Positions 53,147 to 62,865 of a DNA stretch of 64,000 bases are shown piece after piece. Under the pieces are notes generated by a model, which saw nothing but the letters and a program-made list of their open reading frames with translations, had not been told where the DNA came from and did not search any database. Location of the stretch: positions 4,971-68,970 of the forward strand of contig JBDHAD010000006.1 in NCBI GenBank assembly GCA_039588215.1. The letters run 5' to 3'. A program made the translations under genes and the position numbers. How positions within the stretch are numbered: the first letter of the stretch is position 1; every line of letters starts with the position of its first letter. Source of the DNA: JBDHAC01 sp039588215 (GTDB taxonomy: Bacteria; Gemmatimonadota; Gemmatimonadetes; Palauibacterales; Palauibacteraceae).

Positions 53147-56100
53147 ATGAACGCTTACCCGATGCATGTCGGCGGCGCCCGCATCAAGCGGTCCGCAGGA
53201 AAGGTCAGCGGCGACTACCTCTCGCTCGGGTCGGAGCGGTTCTACCGAATCGCCAACTACGACCGCATGAGCCCCTTCTTCATGAGTATCGCGAGCGCCT
53301 CCGATCACTGGCTGTTCATCTCGAGCAACGGAGGATTGACCGCGGGGCGACAGGACTCGAATCACGCGCTCTTCCCCTACTACACGGAAGACAAGATCCA
53401 CGACAACGTGGACCACACCGGATCCAGAACGATCCTGCGAGTCCTTAGAGAAGGGAAGCGGTTCCTGTGGGAGCCCTACAGCCGCCACTGCGGGGCTCTC
53501 TACGATGTGTCCCGGAACCTCTACAAGAACGTGTACGGAAACAAGCTGATGTTCGAGGAAGTGAACCACGACCTCCAGCTGATTTTCCGCTACACCTGGA
53601 CGCTGTCGGACGAGTTCGGGTTCGTCAAACGCAGCGAGCTCGTGAATACGAGCCTTGAGTCGGCCTCGGTGGAGGTGCTGGACGGGATCGAGAACATTCT
53701 CCCGTGGGGTGTGGCAGAATCCTTCCAGAACAAGTACAGCTGCCTGGGTGACGCGTACAAACAGAACGAGCTGGAAGGCGAGAGCGGTCTCGCCACCTAT
53801 GCCTTCAGCTCGCTTCCAGGTGACAGCGCCGAGCCTGCCGAGGCTTTGCGGGCGACGGTCTGCTGGTCGACGTGCCCTCGGGATGCAACCAGGCTGCTTT
53901 CCTCCGTGCAACTCGACCGGTTCCGCCGCGGCGATGCCGTGCGGACGGAAACCAGAATGTGCGGACGGCGCGGAGCGTTCTTCGTTCAAGAGACGAAGGA
54001 CATGGCTCCCGGCGGGCAGCAAGACTGGTTGATCGTCGCGGATGTGGACTACGGGCTCTCCGAGATCGCTTCCCTGAAGAGGATCTTCGCCGAAGCGTTG
54101 GACTTGAAGAGCCTGGTATGCGAAGACGTCGAAGAGGGCACGCGGCGCCTGGCGGCCATCGTGGCCCGGGCCGACGGACTCCAACAGACCGGCGACAGGC
54201 TCGGCTCCGCCCACCACTTTTCCAATGTTCTCTTCAACGTGATGCGGGGCGGTGTTTTCGAGTCCTCCTACTCCATTCCGGTGGCGGACCTCAGAGATTT
54301 CGTTCGCGCCTTCAACCGGAGGACATGGGCTCGGCAGGAGGACTCTCTGAGCGCCCTGGGTGAGCACGTCGAGCTCGATCGGTTGCTGGAAGAGGCCCGT
54401 TCGCTTGGCGACCCCGAGTTTACTCGCCTCGTGCTCGAGTACCTGCCGATCTCGTTCAGCCGCCGCCACGGGGACCCCAGCCGGCCCTGGAACCAGTTCT
54501 CGATCAACGTCAAGAATCGAGACGGCTCGAAAGTGCTGGACTACCAGGGAAACTGGCGCGACATCTTCCAGAACTGGGAAGCCCTATGCCTTTCCTTCCC
54601 GGAGTATCTGGAAGGCGTGATCAGCAAGTTCGTCAACACCTCGACGGCCGACGGCTACAACCCCTATCGCGTCACCAAGGACGGCTACGACTGGGAGATT
54701 CCCGAGCCCGGCGAACCGTGGGCGAGCCTCGGTTACTGGGGCGACCACCAGCTCGTCTATCTGCTCAAGTTCCTCGAGCTGTCCCGAAATCACCACCCGG
54801 GCGATCTCGAGAGAACGCTGCACGATCGGAGGTTCGTGTATGCCGACGTGCCGTACGACATAAATCCGTACCAGGATCTCGTCGACGACCCGCGAGATTC
54901 GATCGCGTACAACACCGATCGCGAGGCGAGGATCGCGGCCAGAGTGGAAGCCGTCGGCTTCGACGGCAGATATCTTGCGGACCCGGCGGGCGAGATCTGC
55001 CGGGCGAACCTGGCGGAGAAGCTGCTGGTGCCGCTGCTGGCCAAGGTATGCAACTTCGTTCCCGGGGCCGGATTCTGGATGAATACGCAGCGTCCGGAAT
55101 GGAACGACGCCAACAATGCCCTGGCCGGATTCGGCGCCTCGATGGTGACCCTCTGCTATGCGCGGCGATATGTCTCGTTCTTCCTCGACCTGCTCGGCAA
55201 CGCCGAGTCGGAGGAGGTGCTGCTGAACCAGGAGGTCGCGCGCTGGCTCGAAGAGACGAGCAGAATCCTGACCGACCACCGCCAATTGCTCGACAAGGGC
55301 GAGCTCGAGGACGCGGACCGCAAGACGGTTCTCGACGGTCTAGGGCGGGTCGCGGACAATCACCGTTCCGGCATCTACGCCAACGGGCTGAGCGGCCGAA
55401 GCAGGGGCGTGGCGATCGATGAGCTCGCGGCCTTTCTGCGACTGACTCTGGGATTCTTCGATCAGACCATCGAGCTCAACCGGAGAGACGACGGTCTCTA
55501 TCACGCCTACAATGTCCTGGGAATCTCGCCGCAGGGCGTTTCCGTGGAGCGACTGAACCCGATGCTCGAAGGTCAGGTGGCGGTTCTGAGCTCGGGATCA
55601 TTGAGTGCCGAGGAAGCTTTATCGGTCTCGAGGGCGCTGCGGCAGAGCGAACTGTATCGCAGCGACCAGCATTCCTACCTGCTCTATCCGAACAGGACGC
55701 TGCCGGGGTTTCTGGAGAAGAACACGATCCCTTCAGCCCAGGTGGAACGCTCGGAGCTGTTCAGAGGGCTCGTCTCCGACGGCAACACCGACCTGGTCGA
55801 AGAGGACGTTGAGGGAAACCTCCATTTCAACAGTCTGTTCCGAAATATTCGAGATGTGCGTGCAGCTCTCGAACGGCTCCGGAATCTGGGTTACGGGCAC
55901 CAGGTAGACGAGGAGTCCGAGCTCGTCAGCCAGATTTTCGAATCCGTTTTCGAGCACAAGAGATTCACCGGTCGCTCCGGGACCTTCTACGGCTACGAGG
56001 GACTCGGCTGTATCTACTGGCACATGGTCAGCAAGTTGCTGCTCGCGGTTCAGGAATGCTGCCTGGCAGCCGACGCTCGTGGAGACGAGGCCTTCGGAGA

Positions 56101-56611
56101 GCTCGCGCAGTGGTACTACGACGTGCGGTCCGGTCTTGGATTCAACAAGGCGCCGGAGGTGTACGGTGCGTTCCCGACGGACCCCTATTCCCATACGCCG
56201 GGATTCGCCGGCGCCAGACAGCCCGGCATGACGGGGCAGGTCAAGGAAGAGATCATCACCCGGCTGGGAGAGCTCGGCTTGTCCGTGCGAGAGGGCCGGG
56301 TGAGCTTCAACCCTGTCCTCCTGCGGAGAAGCGAGTTCTTGTCGAGCGCTGAGGCATTCGAGTACTACGATGTCGCCGGGAAGCCTCGGACACTCGCGCT
56401 GGAAGAGGACACGCTGGTCTTCACCTACTGTCAGGTCCCCATCGTCTACCGGATCTCGAAGGAACGGAAGCTGACGCTAGCTCTTTCCGACGGCACGATC
56501 CGCAACCTGGAAGGACTGGTCCTGGACAGGTCCGCGAGTGACGAGATCTTCAGACGATCGGGCAAGATCGTGCGCGTCGACGTGTCCCTCACTCCCGGGC
56601 TGGAGAACTAG
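53147..56611 (+). CDS. Clan GH-Q glycoside phosphorylase, GH149/GH161-like beta-1,3-glucan phosphorylase
   Basis: 1154 aa from ATG 53147; no strong ribosome site, and the frame upstream to 53000 lacks homology. No signal peptide, so cytoplasmic. The chain has an N-terminal beta-sandwich (to about 350), then an (alpha/alpha)6-type catalytic part with Y-Q-G-N-W-R-D-I-F-Q-N-W-E near 465-478 and P-E-W-N-D-A-N-N-A-L near 649-658, the place of the acidic catalytic residue in the related GH94 enzymes (D-W-N-D). G-T-F-Y-G-Y-E-G-L near 944 may hold phosphate or sugar. The length fits GH149/GH161. Family assignment is from pattern memory. The GH17 and GH3 neighbours support beta-1,3-glucan oligosaccharides giving glucose-1-phosphate. 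Confidence 0.78.
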   Translation: MNAYPMHVGGARIKRSAGKVSGDYLSLGSERFYRIANYDRMSPFFMSIASASDHWLFISSNGGLTAGRQDSNHALFPYYTEDKIHDNVDHTGSRTILRVLREGKRFLWEPYSRHCGALYDVSRNLYKNVYGNKLMFEEVNHDLQLIFRYTWTLSDEFGFVKRSELVNTSLESASVEVLDGIENILPWGVAESFQNKYSCLGDAYKQNELEGESGLATYAFSSLPGDSAEPAEALRATVCWSTCPRDATRLLSSVQLDRFRRGDAVRTETRMCGRRGAFFVQETKDMAPGGQQDWLIVADVDYGLSEIASLKRIFAEALDLKSLVCEDVEEGTRRLAAIVARADGLQQTGDRLGSAHHFSNVLFNVMRGGVFESSYSIPVADLRDFVRAFNRRTWARQEDSLSALGEHVELDRLLEEARSLGDPEFTRLVLEYLPISFSRRHGDPSRPWNQFSINVKNRDGSKVLDYQGNWRDIFQNWEALCLSFPEYLEGVISKFVNTSTADGYNPYRVTKDGYDWEIPEPGEPWASLGYWGDHQLVYLLKFLELSRNHHPGDLERTLHDRRFVYADVPYDINPYQDLVDDPRDSIAYNTDREARIAARVEAVGFDGRYLADPAGEICRANLAEKLLVPLLAKVCNFVPGAGFWMNTQRPEWNDANNALAGFGASMVTLCYARRYVSFFLDLLGNAESEEVLLNQEVARWLEETSRILTDHRQLLDKGELEDADRKTVLDGLGRVADNHRSGIYANGLSGRSRGVAIDELAAFLRLTLGFFDQTIELNRRDDGLYHAYNVLGISPQGVSVERLNPMLEGQVAVLSSGSLSAEEALSVSRALRQSELYRSDQHSYLLYPNRTLPGFLEKNTIPSAQVERSELFRGLVSDGNTDLVEEDVEGNLHFNSLFRNIRDVRAALERLRNLGYGHQVDEESELVSQIFESVFEHKRFTGRSGTFYGYEGLGCIYWHMVSKLLLAVQECCLAADARGDEAFGELAQWYYDVRSGLGFNKAPEVYGAFPTDPYSHTPGFAGARQPGMTGQVKEEIITRLGELGLSVREGRVSFNPVLLRRSEFLSSAEAFEYYDVAGKPRTLALEEDTLVFTYCQVPIVYRISKERKLTLALSDGTIRNLEGLVLDRSASDEIFRRSGKIVRVDVSLTPGLEN

Positions 56612-56743
56612 CCTGACCTTCTCACTCGAGCTCGTGCGACGCGGCCGGGTGCATCTGAATCCGCAAGGCACCCCTCGGTCGGACCTCCCGGGCTGGCACC
56701 ATCGAGCACCTCACGGCTGCTCATCTCCTGGAGAGGGATGGTC

Positions 56744-58182
56744 ATGAGCGGTACCGCGGCCGAAGATCGGGTTCCGTTCGGGCAAAAGGTCGCGTACGGC
56801 GCGGGCATGCTGGGCAACCAGATGTTCCCCGCCGCTCTGGGCGTCTTTATGGTCGTCCTCGTGCAGGGTCTGGGATTCCCGCCGCTTCTGTGGGGGGTCC
56901 TCTTCTTCGTCCCTCGACTCCTCGACGCCGTCACCGACCCGATCATGGGCTTCATCACCGACAACACCAGATCTCGGTGGGGTCGACGGCGGCCCTACAT
57001 CTTCCTCGGGGCGATCGTTGCCGGCACTTCGTACCTCGTCATGTGGCAGCTCTACGAGGAGAACAGCCTAGCCTTCAACTTCACGTATTTCCTGGCCGTG
57101 TCCCTGGTCTTCTTCGTCGGTTTGACGATCTTCGCCACACCCTACGTTGCCATGGGCTACGAGATGAGCCGGGACTTCCACGAGCGCACGCGGCTCATGG
57201 CCGTGGCGCAGTGGATCGGCCAGTGGGCGTGGGTGATCGTCCCCTGGTTCTGGCCGCTGATCTACGACCCCGATCTCTTCTCGTCGCCGGCCGCCGGGGC
57301 CAGAAGCCTCTCGATCTGGGTCGGGCTCGGATGCATGGGCCTCGCGCTGGTCCCGGCGATCTTCGTCCGCAGCCCACCGACGACCGACGCCGACCACCTG
57401 CAGGAGCTGAGCCGGGCGAACCTCAAGGAGAACGTGCGCGTCCTCATCAAGGGCTTCGGTCCTGTCTTCCGGTCCGTGCCCTTCAGGAAGCTGTGTCTGG
57501 CGACCCTGCTGGTGTTCAGCTCGTTCCAGACCGTCGCCGCCTTCTCGTTCTTCATCGTCGTCCACCATTTGTTCGGCGGTGATGCAGGCGTGGCGGGCGG
57601 CTGGCCCGCCTGGTTCGGAACGATCAGCGCTCTCTGCACGTGCTTCCTGGTCATCCCCATCGTCACGTTCGTGTCCCAAAGGATAGGAAAGAAGGAAAGA
57701 AGAACACCTTCCTTCTCGCCCAGTCGGTGTCCATCGTCGGCTACATCCTGTTCTGGTGGTGCTTCCGGCCAGGTCAACCCCTGTTGATGCTGGTGCCCAT
57801 TCCCTTCTTCGCGTTCGGAATCGGTGCGCTCTTCACCCTCATGACCTCGATGACCGCGGACGTCTGTGATCTGGACGAGCTGAACACGGGCGCCAGGCGC
57901 GAAGGCACGTTCGGCGCCATCTACTGGTGGATGGTGAAGTTCGGATTGGCCATCGCCGGCGGGTTGAGCGGGCTGATCATGGCTCTGGTCGGGTTCGTCC
58001 CGGACGCGCCCGTGCAAGCACCGGAGGCGATGACCGGGATGAGGATTGCCTACAGCCTCGTCCCGATCGCCGGCGCGCTGCTCGCCATCTGGGTCATGCG
58101 GAACTACGACGTGACCGAGCAGAAGGCACACGAGATCCGGGCCGAGCTGGAGAGGCGCCGCGGCAAGACCGTCTTCGCTTGA
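56744..58182 (+). pseudogene. GPH-family sugar transporter, frameshifted by 8-bp duplication
   Basis: Reads as one GPH/MelB-like symporter of about 476 aa split into two frames. The first part runs from ATG 56744 (ATG 56738 is also possible; GGAGAG at 56730) and covers about nine membrane segments, with G-R-R-R-P-Y near residue 85 after the D-N-T-R-S-R-W loop. The frame breaks at the tandem duplication 57686-57701. The second part, 57703-58182, supplies the remaining segments and the T-A-D-V-C-D-L-D-E motif of the family. Removing one 8-bp copy joins them as R-I-G-K-K-N-T-F-L-L. Likely substrate: gluco-oligosaccharides with H+ or Na+. Whether truly broken, switchable or a sequence error is open. 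Confidence 0.88.
57686..57701 (+). repeat. 8-bp tandem duplication causing the frameshift
   Basis: GGAAAGAA at 57686-57693 is repeated exactly at 57694-57701, inside the transporter. Deleting either copy restores one open frame across the gene. Confidence 0.95.
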
Positions 58183-58194
58183 GTGGTTCGCTCC

Positions 58195-59760
58195 TCATGC
58201 GCGATCTTTCACGAGGATGGTCTCGAGCTCCTCGAGGGAGCGGCCCTTGGTTTCGGGTAGGACCAGGACCACGAACACGAGGCCGATAGCGGCAAAGACA
58301 CCGTAGATCAGGAAGGTGGTCCCGCTACCGAAGTTGGCCAGCTCCCAGGGGAAGACGAGCTGCACGCCAAAGCTGACGGCGGAGTTGATCAGGCCCACGA
58401 ACGAGATGGCGATCCCCCGGATCCGGTTCGGGAAGAGCTCCGAGAACAGCACCCACATGACCGGGCCGATGGATACGGCGAACGACGCGACGAAGGCCAG
58501 CACGCCGAAGAGCACCAGCCACGGACTCATCGCGATCGCAGCGTTGATGAAGTCGGACTCGTACTGCGTGGCCAGTTCGTCCCCCAGAGCGCCTCGAAGG
58601 GCTCGCTTGAACGCCACGTCGTTCCCGAACGTGGCATCCTGAAGATCCGCGACGGCCGACACGTTGACTTCCGGCGGCAAGTTCGCCAGAGCATCACCGG
58701 TGATCGTGTACGTCGCCGAGTAGAACCCGAATGCCAGAACGAACATGGACAGGGCGATACCGGACAGTCCGAGGTTGAGCAATGGCTTGCGACCGATCCG
58801 GTCGATGAACAGGATCGCGACGACCGTGAAAACCAGGTTGATCAGGCCTACGAGCACCGCCTGTGCGAAGGAGGCGTCCGTGCCGATGCCCGACTGCTCG
58901 AAGATCATCGGTGCGTAGAAGAACACCGAGTTGATGCCCGTGGCCTGCTGAATGATCGCCACGACGATTCCGATCGTGAGCACGAGCCTCATCGCGGGGG
59001 CGAAGAGCTCGATCAAGGAGGCCTTCCTCGTGCCGGCATCCTTGGCAAGGCTGGTGTGGATCTGGTCGAGCTCTTTTCGGGCCTCGGCTTCGCCCACGGC
59101 ATGGGTGAGGATCTTCCGGGCCTCTACCTCACGCCCCTTGAGCAGCAGCCAGCGGGGGCTCTCCGGCACGAAGAACAGGCCGACGAAGTACACGACGGCG
59201 GGCACTATCTCGAGACCCAACATCCACCGCCAGTTGTACTCCTCGAACATGAGGGACTGCGCCCATCCGGCGTCCGACTGGCCCAGCTGCAGGATCAGGT
59301 AGTTGGTGAAGAAGGCCGCCGAAATCCCGACGACGATGTTGAGCTGGTTGAACGACACCAAACGTCCGCGCTCGGTTGGTGGCGCGATCTCCGCGATGTA
59401 CATCGGCGCAATGATCAGCGAGGCGCCGACCCCGAGACCGCCGATCATGCGGGCAATCACCAAGATGACGAACGTCGGGGCGAGTGCCGACGAGATGGCC
59501 GAGACGGCATACAGGACCGCAGCCAGGAACAGCACCCTGCGGCGCCCGATCCGGTCGCTGAGCGGTCCGGAGAGCATCATGGCCAGGGTGGCGGTGAGGG
59601 TGAGCGAGCTGACGGCCCATCCGAGCTGGATCTTGCTCAGGTCGAACTGTGGCTCTATGAACTTGACGACGCCAGAGATCACGGACGCGTCAAAGCCCAT
59701 CAGGAAGCCGCCCATCGCGACCGTAAGCGCGACGCGCATCACATACCGGTATCTGCTCAT
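58195..59760 (-). CDS. MFS sugar porter (XylE/GLUT-like)
   Basis: 521 aa, twelve membrane segments, from ATG 59760 with AGGAG eight bases upstream. Sugar-porter motifs are all present: G-P-L-S-D-R-I-G-R-R-R near residue 65, P-E-S-P-R-W-L near 200, Q-Q-A-T-G-I-N-S-V-F-F-Y near 270, D-R-I-G-R-K-P near 320 and P-E-T-K-G-R-S near 505. An extra insert of about 60 residues lies between segments 9 and 10 (about 355-415). Probably takes up glucose or another hexose released by the extracellular GH17 and GH3. Divergent from GH17, convergent with the transporter pseudogene 12 bases away. Confidence 0.95.
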   Translation of the reverse strand: MSRYRYVMRVALTVAMGGFLMGFDASVISGVVKFIEPQFDLSKIQLGWAVSSLTLTATLAMMLSGPLSDRIGRRRVLFLAAVLYAVSAISSALAPTFVILVIARMIGGLGVGASLIIAPMYIAEIAPPTERGRLVSFNQLNIVVGISAAFFTNYLILQLGQSDAGWAQSLMFEEYNWRWMLGLEIVPAVVYFVGLFFVPESPRWLLLKGREVEARKILTHAVGEAEARKELDQIHTSLAKDAGTRKASLIELFAPAMRLVLTIGIVVAIIQQATGINSVFFYAPMIFEQSGIGTDASFAQAVLVGLINLVFTVVAILFIDRIGRKPLLNLGLSGIALSMFVLAFGFYSATYTITGDALANLPPEVNVSAVADLQDATFGNDVAFKRALRGALGDELATQYESDFINAAIAMSPWLVLFGVLAFVASFAVSIGPVMWVLFSELFPNRIRGIAISFVGLINSAVSFGVQLVFPWELANFGSGTTFLIYGVFAAIGLVFVVLVLPETKGRSLEELETILVKDRA

Positions 59761-59847
59761 GGGGACTCCTGGGTGATCACGTGACGGACCCGATCACGCG
59801 TCTTCCGCAAACCCCTCGAGCTCCTCGGACGCGTAAGGAGACGACGA

Positions 59848-60858
59848 ATGAAAGGACCGAGATCAGCTGCCATCATCGCTTTGGCCATCGCCGGATGCTC
59901 CGACCCATCCAGCGACGTGGAAGGTCCGCGAGAGTCCGCCCAGGGTTTGTTGGCCGGGGAGGTCATGGCCATCGCCTATTCGGGGTTCCGGGAAGGGCAG
60001 CATCCCGATCGTGGCGATGGGGCCGTGAATCCGAGTGCCGAGGAGATCCTCGAAGATCTCCAGATCCTGGTCGCTCATGACTTCAATCTGATTCGCATGT
60101 ACGACTCCGGCGAGAACGCGCGCGAGACGCTCGAGATCATTCGGCAACGCGATCTACCGATCAAGGTCCTGCTGGGAATCTGGCTGGACGCCGAGTTCAG
60201 CAATCACGAGGGGTGCCCGTGGCTGGATGAGCCGATCCCCGACGAGACGCTGGCCGCCAATGCGCTCGAGAACGCGGCCGAGGTCGAGCGCGCCATCGAG
60301 CTGGCGAGGGAGTTCGACGACATCGTGGTCGCCGTCAACGTCGGCAACGAAGCGCTGGTCGAATGGAACGATCACATGGTGCCCCTGGAGCGGGTTATCG
60401 CCTACGTGCGCCAGGTGAAGGGCGCCGTCGAGCAGCCGGTGACGGTCGCCGACAACTACGTCTGGTGGATGCGGGAGGGAGCGCCTCTCGCCGCCGAAGT
60501 CGATTTCCTCGGCGTGCACACCTATCCGGCATGGGAAGGAAAGACAATCGACGAGGCCCTCGCCTTCACGCTCGAGAACATCGGAGGCGTGCACGAGGCT
60601 CTCCCCGACAAGCCCATCGCGGTCCTCGAAGCCGGTTGGGCCACCGCGGCGATCGAGTTCGGCGACCGTGCCAGCGAGACCAGCCAGGCGCGCTACTACG
60701 ACGAGATGCAGGAATGGGCGAGCGCGACCAATACCACCGTGTTCTTCTTCGAGGCCTTCGACGAGCCGTGGAAGGGCGATCCGAACAACCCGATGGGCGC
60801 CGAGAAACACTGGGGCCTGTTCAACGTCGATCGGACGCCCAAGGAAGTCATGCGCTGA
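59848..60858 (+). CDS. GH17 beta-1,3-glucanase-type lipoprotein
   Basis: 336 aa from ATG 59848 (GGAG eight bases upstream). Lipobox A-I-A-G-C, Cys17, so anchored in a membrane. The TIM barrel shows the GH17 acid/base in N-V-G-N-E (Glu168) and the nucleophile in V-L-E-A-G-W (Glu261), with Y-D-S-G near 85 and F-F-F-E-A-F-D-E-P-W near 300. Bacterial GH17 enzymes cleave or transglycosylate beta-1,3-glucans such as laminarin. Its stop codon lies 3 bases from the truncated end of the GH3 frame on the other strand. Confidence 0.9.
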   Translation: MKGPRSAAIIALAIAGCSDPSSDVEGPRESAQGLLAGEVMAIAYSGFREGQHPDRGDGAVNPSAEEILEDLQILVAHDFNLIRMYDSGENARETLEIIRQRDLPIKVLLGIWLDAEFSNHEGCPWLDEPIPDETLAANALENAAEVERAIELAREFDDIVVAVNVGNEALVEWNDHMVPLERVIAYVRQVKGAVEQPVTVADNYVWWMREGAPLAAEVDFLGVHTYPAWEGKTIDEALAFTLENIGGVHEALPDKPIAVLEAGWATAAIEFGDRASETSQARYYDEMQEWASATNTTVFFFEAFDEPWKGDPNNPMGAEKHWGLFNVDRTPKEVMR

Positions 60859-60861
60859 TCT

Positions 60862-62638
60862 CGGATGCTGGTCGGCCGAGCGCGGCCACGAGAACGAGAG
60901 CTTGCCCGTAGGCACATGGTCGCCGAACAACACGTCGGCGATCCCGTCTCCCTCTGTACCCGGCAGCCAGATGGCCGCAAGGGCGTCGCTCGCCTCGAGT
61001 GTCTCGTCGACAACCAGCGGCCGCCCGGAAATCAGCAGTGTCACGACAGGTACTCCGGCGGCCGCAGCGTTCGCGACCACGACCCGATCCTCGGCGCTCA
61101 GCTCCAGATCCAGATCATCGCCGTTCATCTCAGCGTAGGGCCGCTCGCCGACGACCACGACGACGACATCTGCGCCTTCGGCGCCCGTCCCGTTCTCCGA
61201 ATGTGTGACCTCGGTCCCGTCCGAGACCGCCTTCTCGATCGCAGCGAGAATCGTCGTCCCCTCCGTGATCGCCCCCATCCTGCCCTGCCATTCGACTGTC
61301 CAGCCGCCGCTTTGCATGCCGATGTCGTCTGCGCCCGGCCCGGTCACGTGGATCCGCCCTGCATCCTTCGCGAGAGGCAGCACACCGCCCTCGTTCTTCA
61401 ACAGCACCAGTTCGGTGCTCATCCGACCCGAAGCTCGCCTCGAGAGACCGATCCGCGGTCAGCGACCAGTCGTCGTCGAACAGACCTGCGGCGAACTTCA
61501 CCCGCAGGATCCGCCGAACTGCGTCGTCGATTCGCTCCAACGGGATCGCCCCCTCCTCGACCAGCTCCTTCAGCGTATTGAAGAACAGCTGATATCGGTC
61601 GGGCACCATCACCATGTCCATGCCCGCGTTGATCGACGTTTCGATGTCGCTCTTGTAGTCGCCGGGCAGCTCATCGATCGCCTTGAAGTCGGAAATGAGA
61701 AAACCCTCGAATCCCAGCTCCTCCTTCACGATCTCGGTGAGCAGCCGTCGGCTGCCCGAGCACTTCACTCCGTTCCAACTGCTGTACGACGGCATGATCG
61801 TGCCGACCCCTGCCGCGACCGCCGAGACATATCCCTCCATGTGGATCCGCCGAAGCTCCTCTTCCGTCAGCGGCACGTCTCCGCGATCGAAGGGATACTT
61901 CGATCCATCGGGGAGAGTCACGCCCGTGTTGATCACCGTTCCGCCGTCGCCCGCCAAGTGCTTGGCAGTTGCAACGACTCTGCTCGGATCGCTGAGATCA
62001 TTCCCCTGCAGGCCTCGCACGGCAGCGGCCCCCAGCTCCGCGACCAGCATCGGCTCCTCGGCGAATCCCTCGTAGGTCCGGCCCCAGCGATCGTCCCTGG
62101 GCACCGCGACGGACGGGGCGAAGTTCCAGTTGATCCCGGTGGCTTTGATCTCCTCGGCCGTGATGCGGGCGATCTTCTGCACGAGCTCGGCGTTGCGCGT
62201 CGCCCCGAGACCGATGTTGTGTGGAAAGACCACGGCGCCGAGCACGTTCGAGTGCCCGTGCACGGCGTCGACACCATACAGCAGCGGAATTCCGAGCCTA
62301 GTCTCGAGCGCTTTTGACTGATACATCTCGTACAGCGCCCGCCAGTCCTCGAAACTGTTCGTCGCCGGATCCGAGCCGCCCCCACTCAGAAGGGACCCCA
62401 CCATGTACTCGCGAACGTGGTCCACGTCCTCCAGAAACTCCTGGTCCGGCTGCGTCATCTGGCCGACCTTCTCGTCGAGCGTCATCTCCGCCAGCAGCTC
62501 GTCGACCCGATCGTCAAACGAGACGTAGAGGGCCTGGCTGGAAGGGCGTTCGTCGTGGGCCTGACCGGAAGGCGATTCGTCGGTCGCGCCGCACGATGTG
62601 CAGACCATGGCCAGCATGAGCAAGACTATCCGATTCAT
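60862..62638 (-). pseudogene. GH3 beta-glucosidase-type lipoprotein, frameshifted and 3'-truncated
   Basis: From ATG 62638 (AGGA upstream) with lipobox C-T-S-C. The N-terminal barrel is intact: K-H-L-A-G-D-G near residue 228 and the nucleophile Asp in F-L-I-S-D-F-K near 325. After S-F-G-S-D-E-H-R at about 61420 the frame is lost, and the second domain continues in another frame from E-L-V-L-L-K-N-E-G-G. About ten codons usual in the family at this junction are missing. The second domain runs to S-W-P-R-S-A-D-Q-H-P (60862), where the closing 20-30 residues expected (ending near F-x-Y-G-x-G-L) are absent and the frame enters antisense GH17 sequence without a stop. Probably nonfunctional as read. 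Known role of the family: release of glucose from beta-glucan oligosaccharides. Confidence 0.85.
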
Positions 62639-62865
62639 CCAAAGTCCTCCGAGGAAGGCTGTCGGCACAGCGCCACCGTGCGCGGCAATCTCGCTGTGAT
62701 GATTCCGTCAAGGCCGCATGCGGCGGCGGGCCATCGTATCAGTCTAGGTGGTGCGCCTTGCCGGCTCCAGGTCTCGGCGCCTCGACCCTCTGGTAGATTC
62801 CGCTGGCTACATCGCCAGGGCCGTTCACAACTCGGTGGCGCACAACCGACCTCGAAGGGAACGAG

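Noticed and set aside
52805..54469. 554-codon minus-strand open frame across the start of the phosphorylase
   Set aside because: Crosses a gene boundary and has no recognisable domain; the plus strand has clear family motifs.
57660..57720. Programmed ribosomal frameshift in the transporter
   Set aside because: The break is explained exactly by an 8-bp duplication, and no GPH transporter is known to use frameshifting.
60154..60861. Continuation of the GH3 second frame into a 422-codon open frame
   Set aside because: Beyond D-Q-H-P the sequence is antisense to GH17 and shows no GH3 character.
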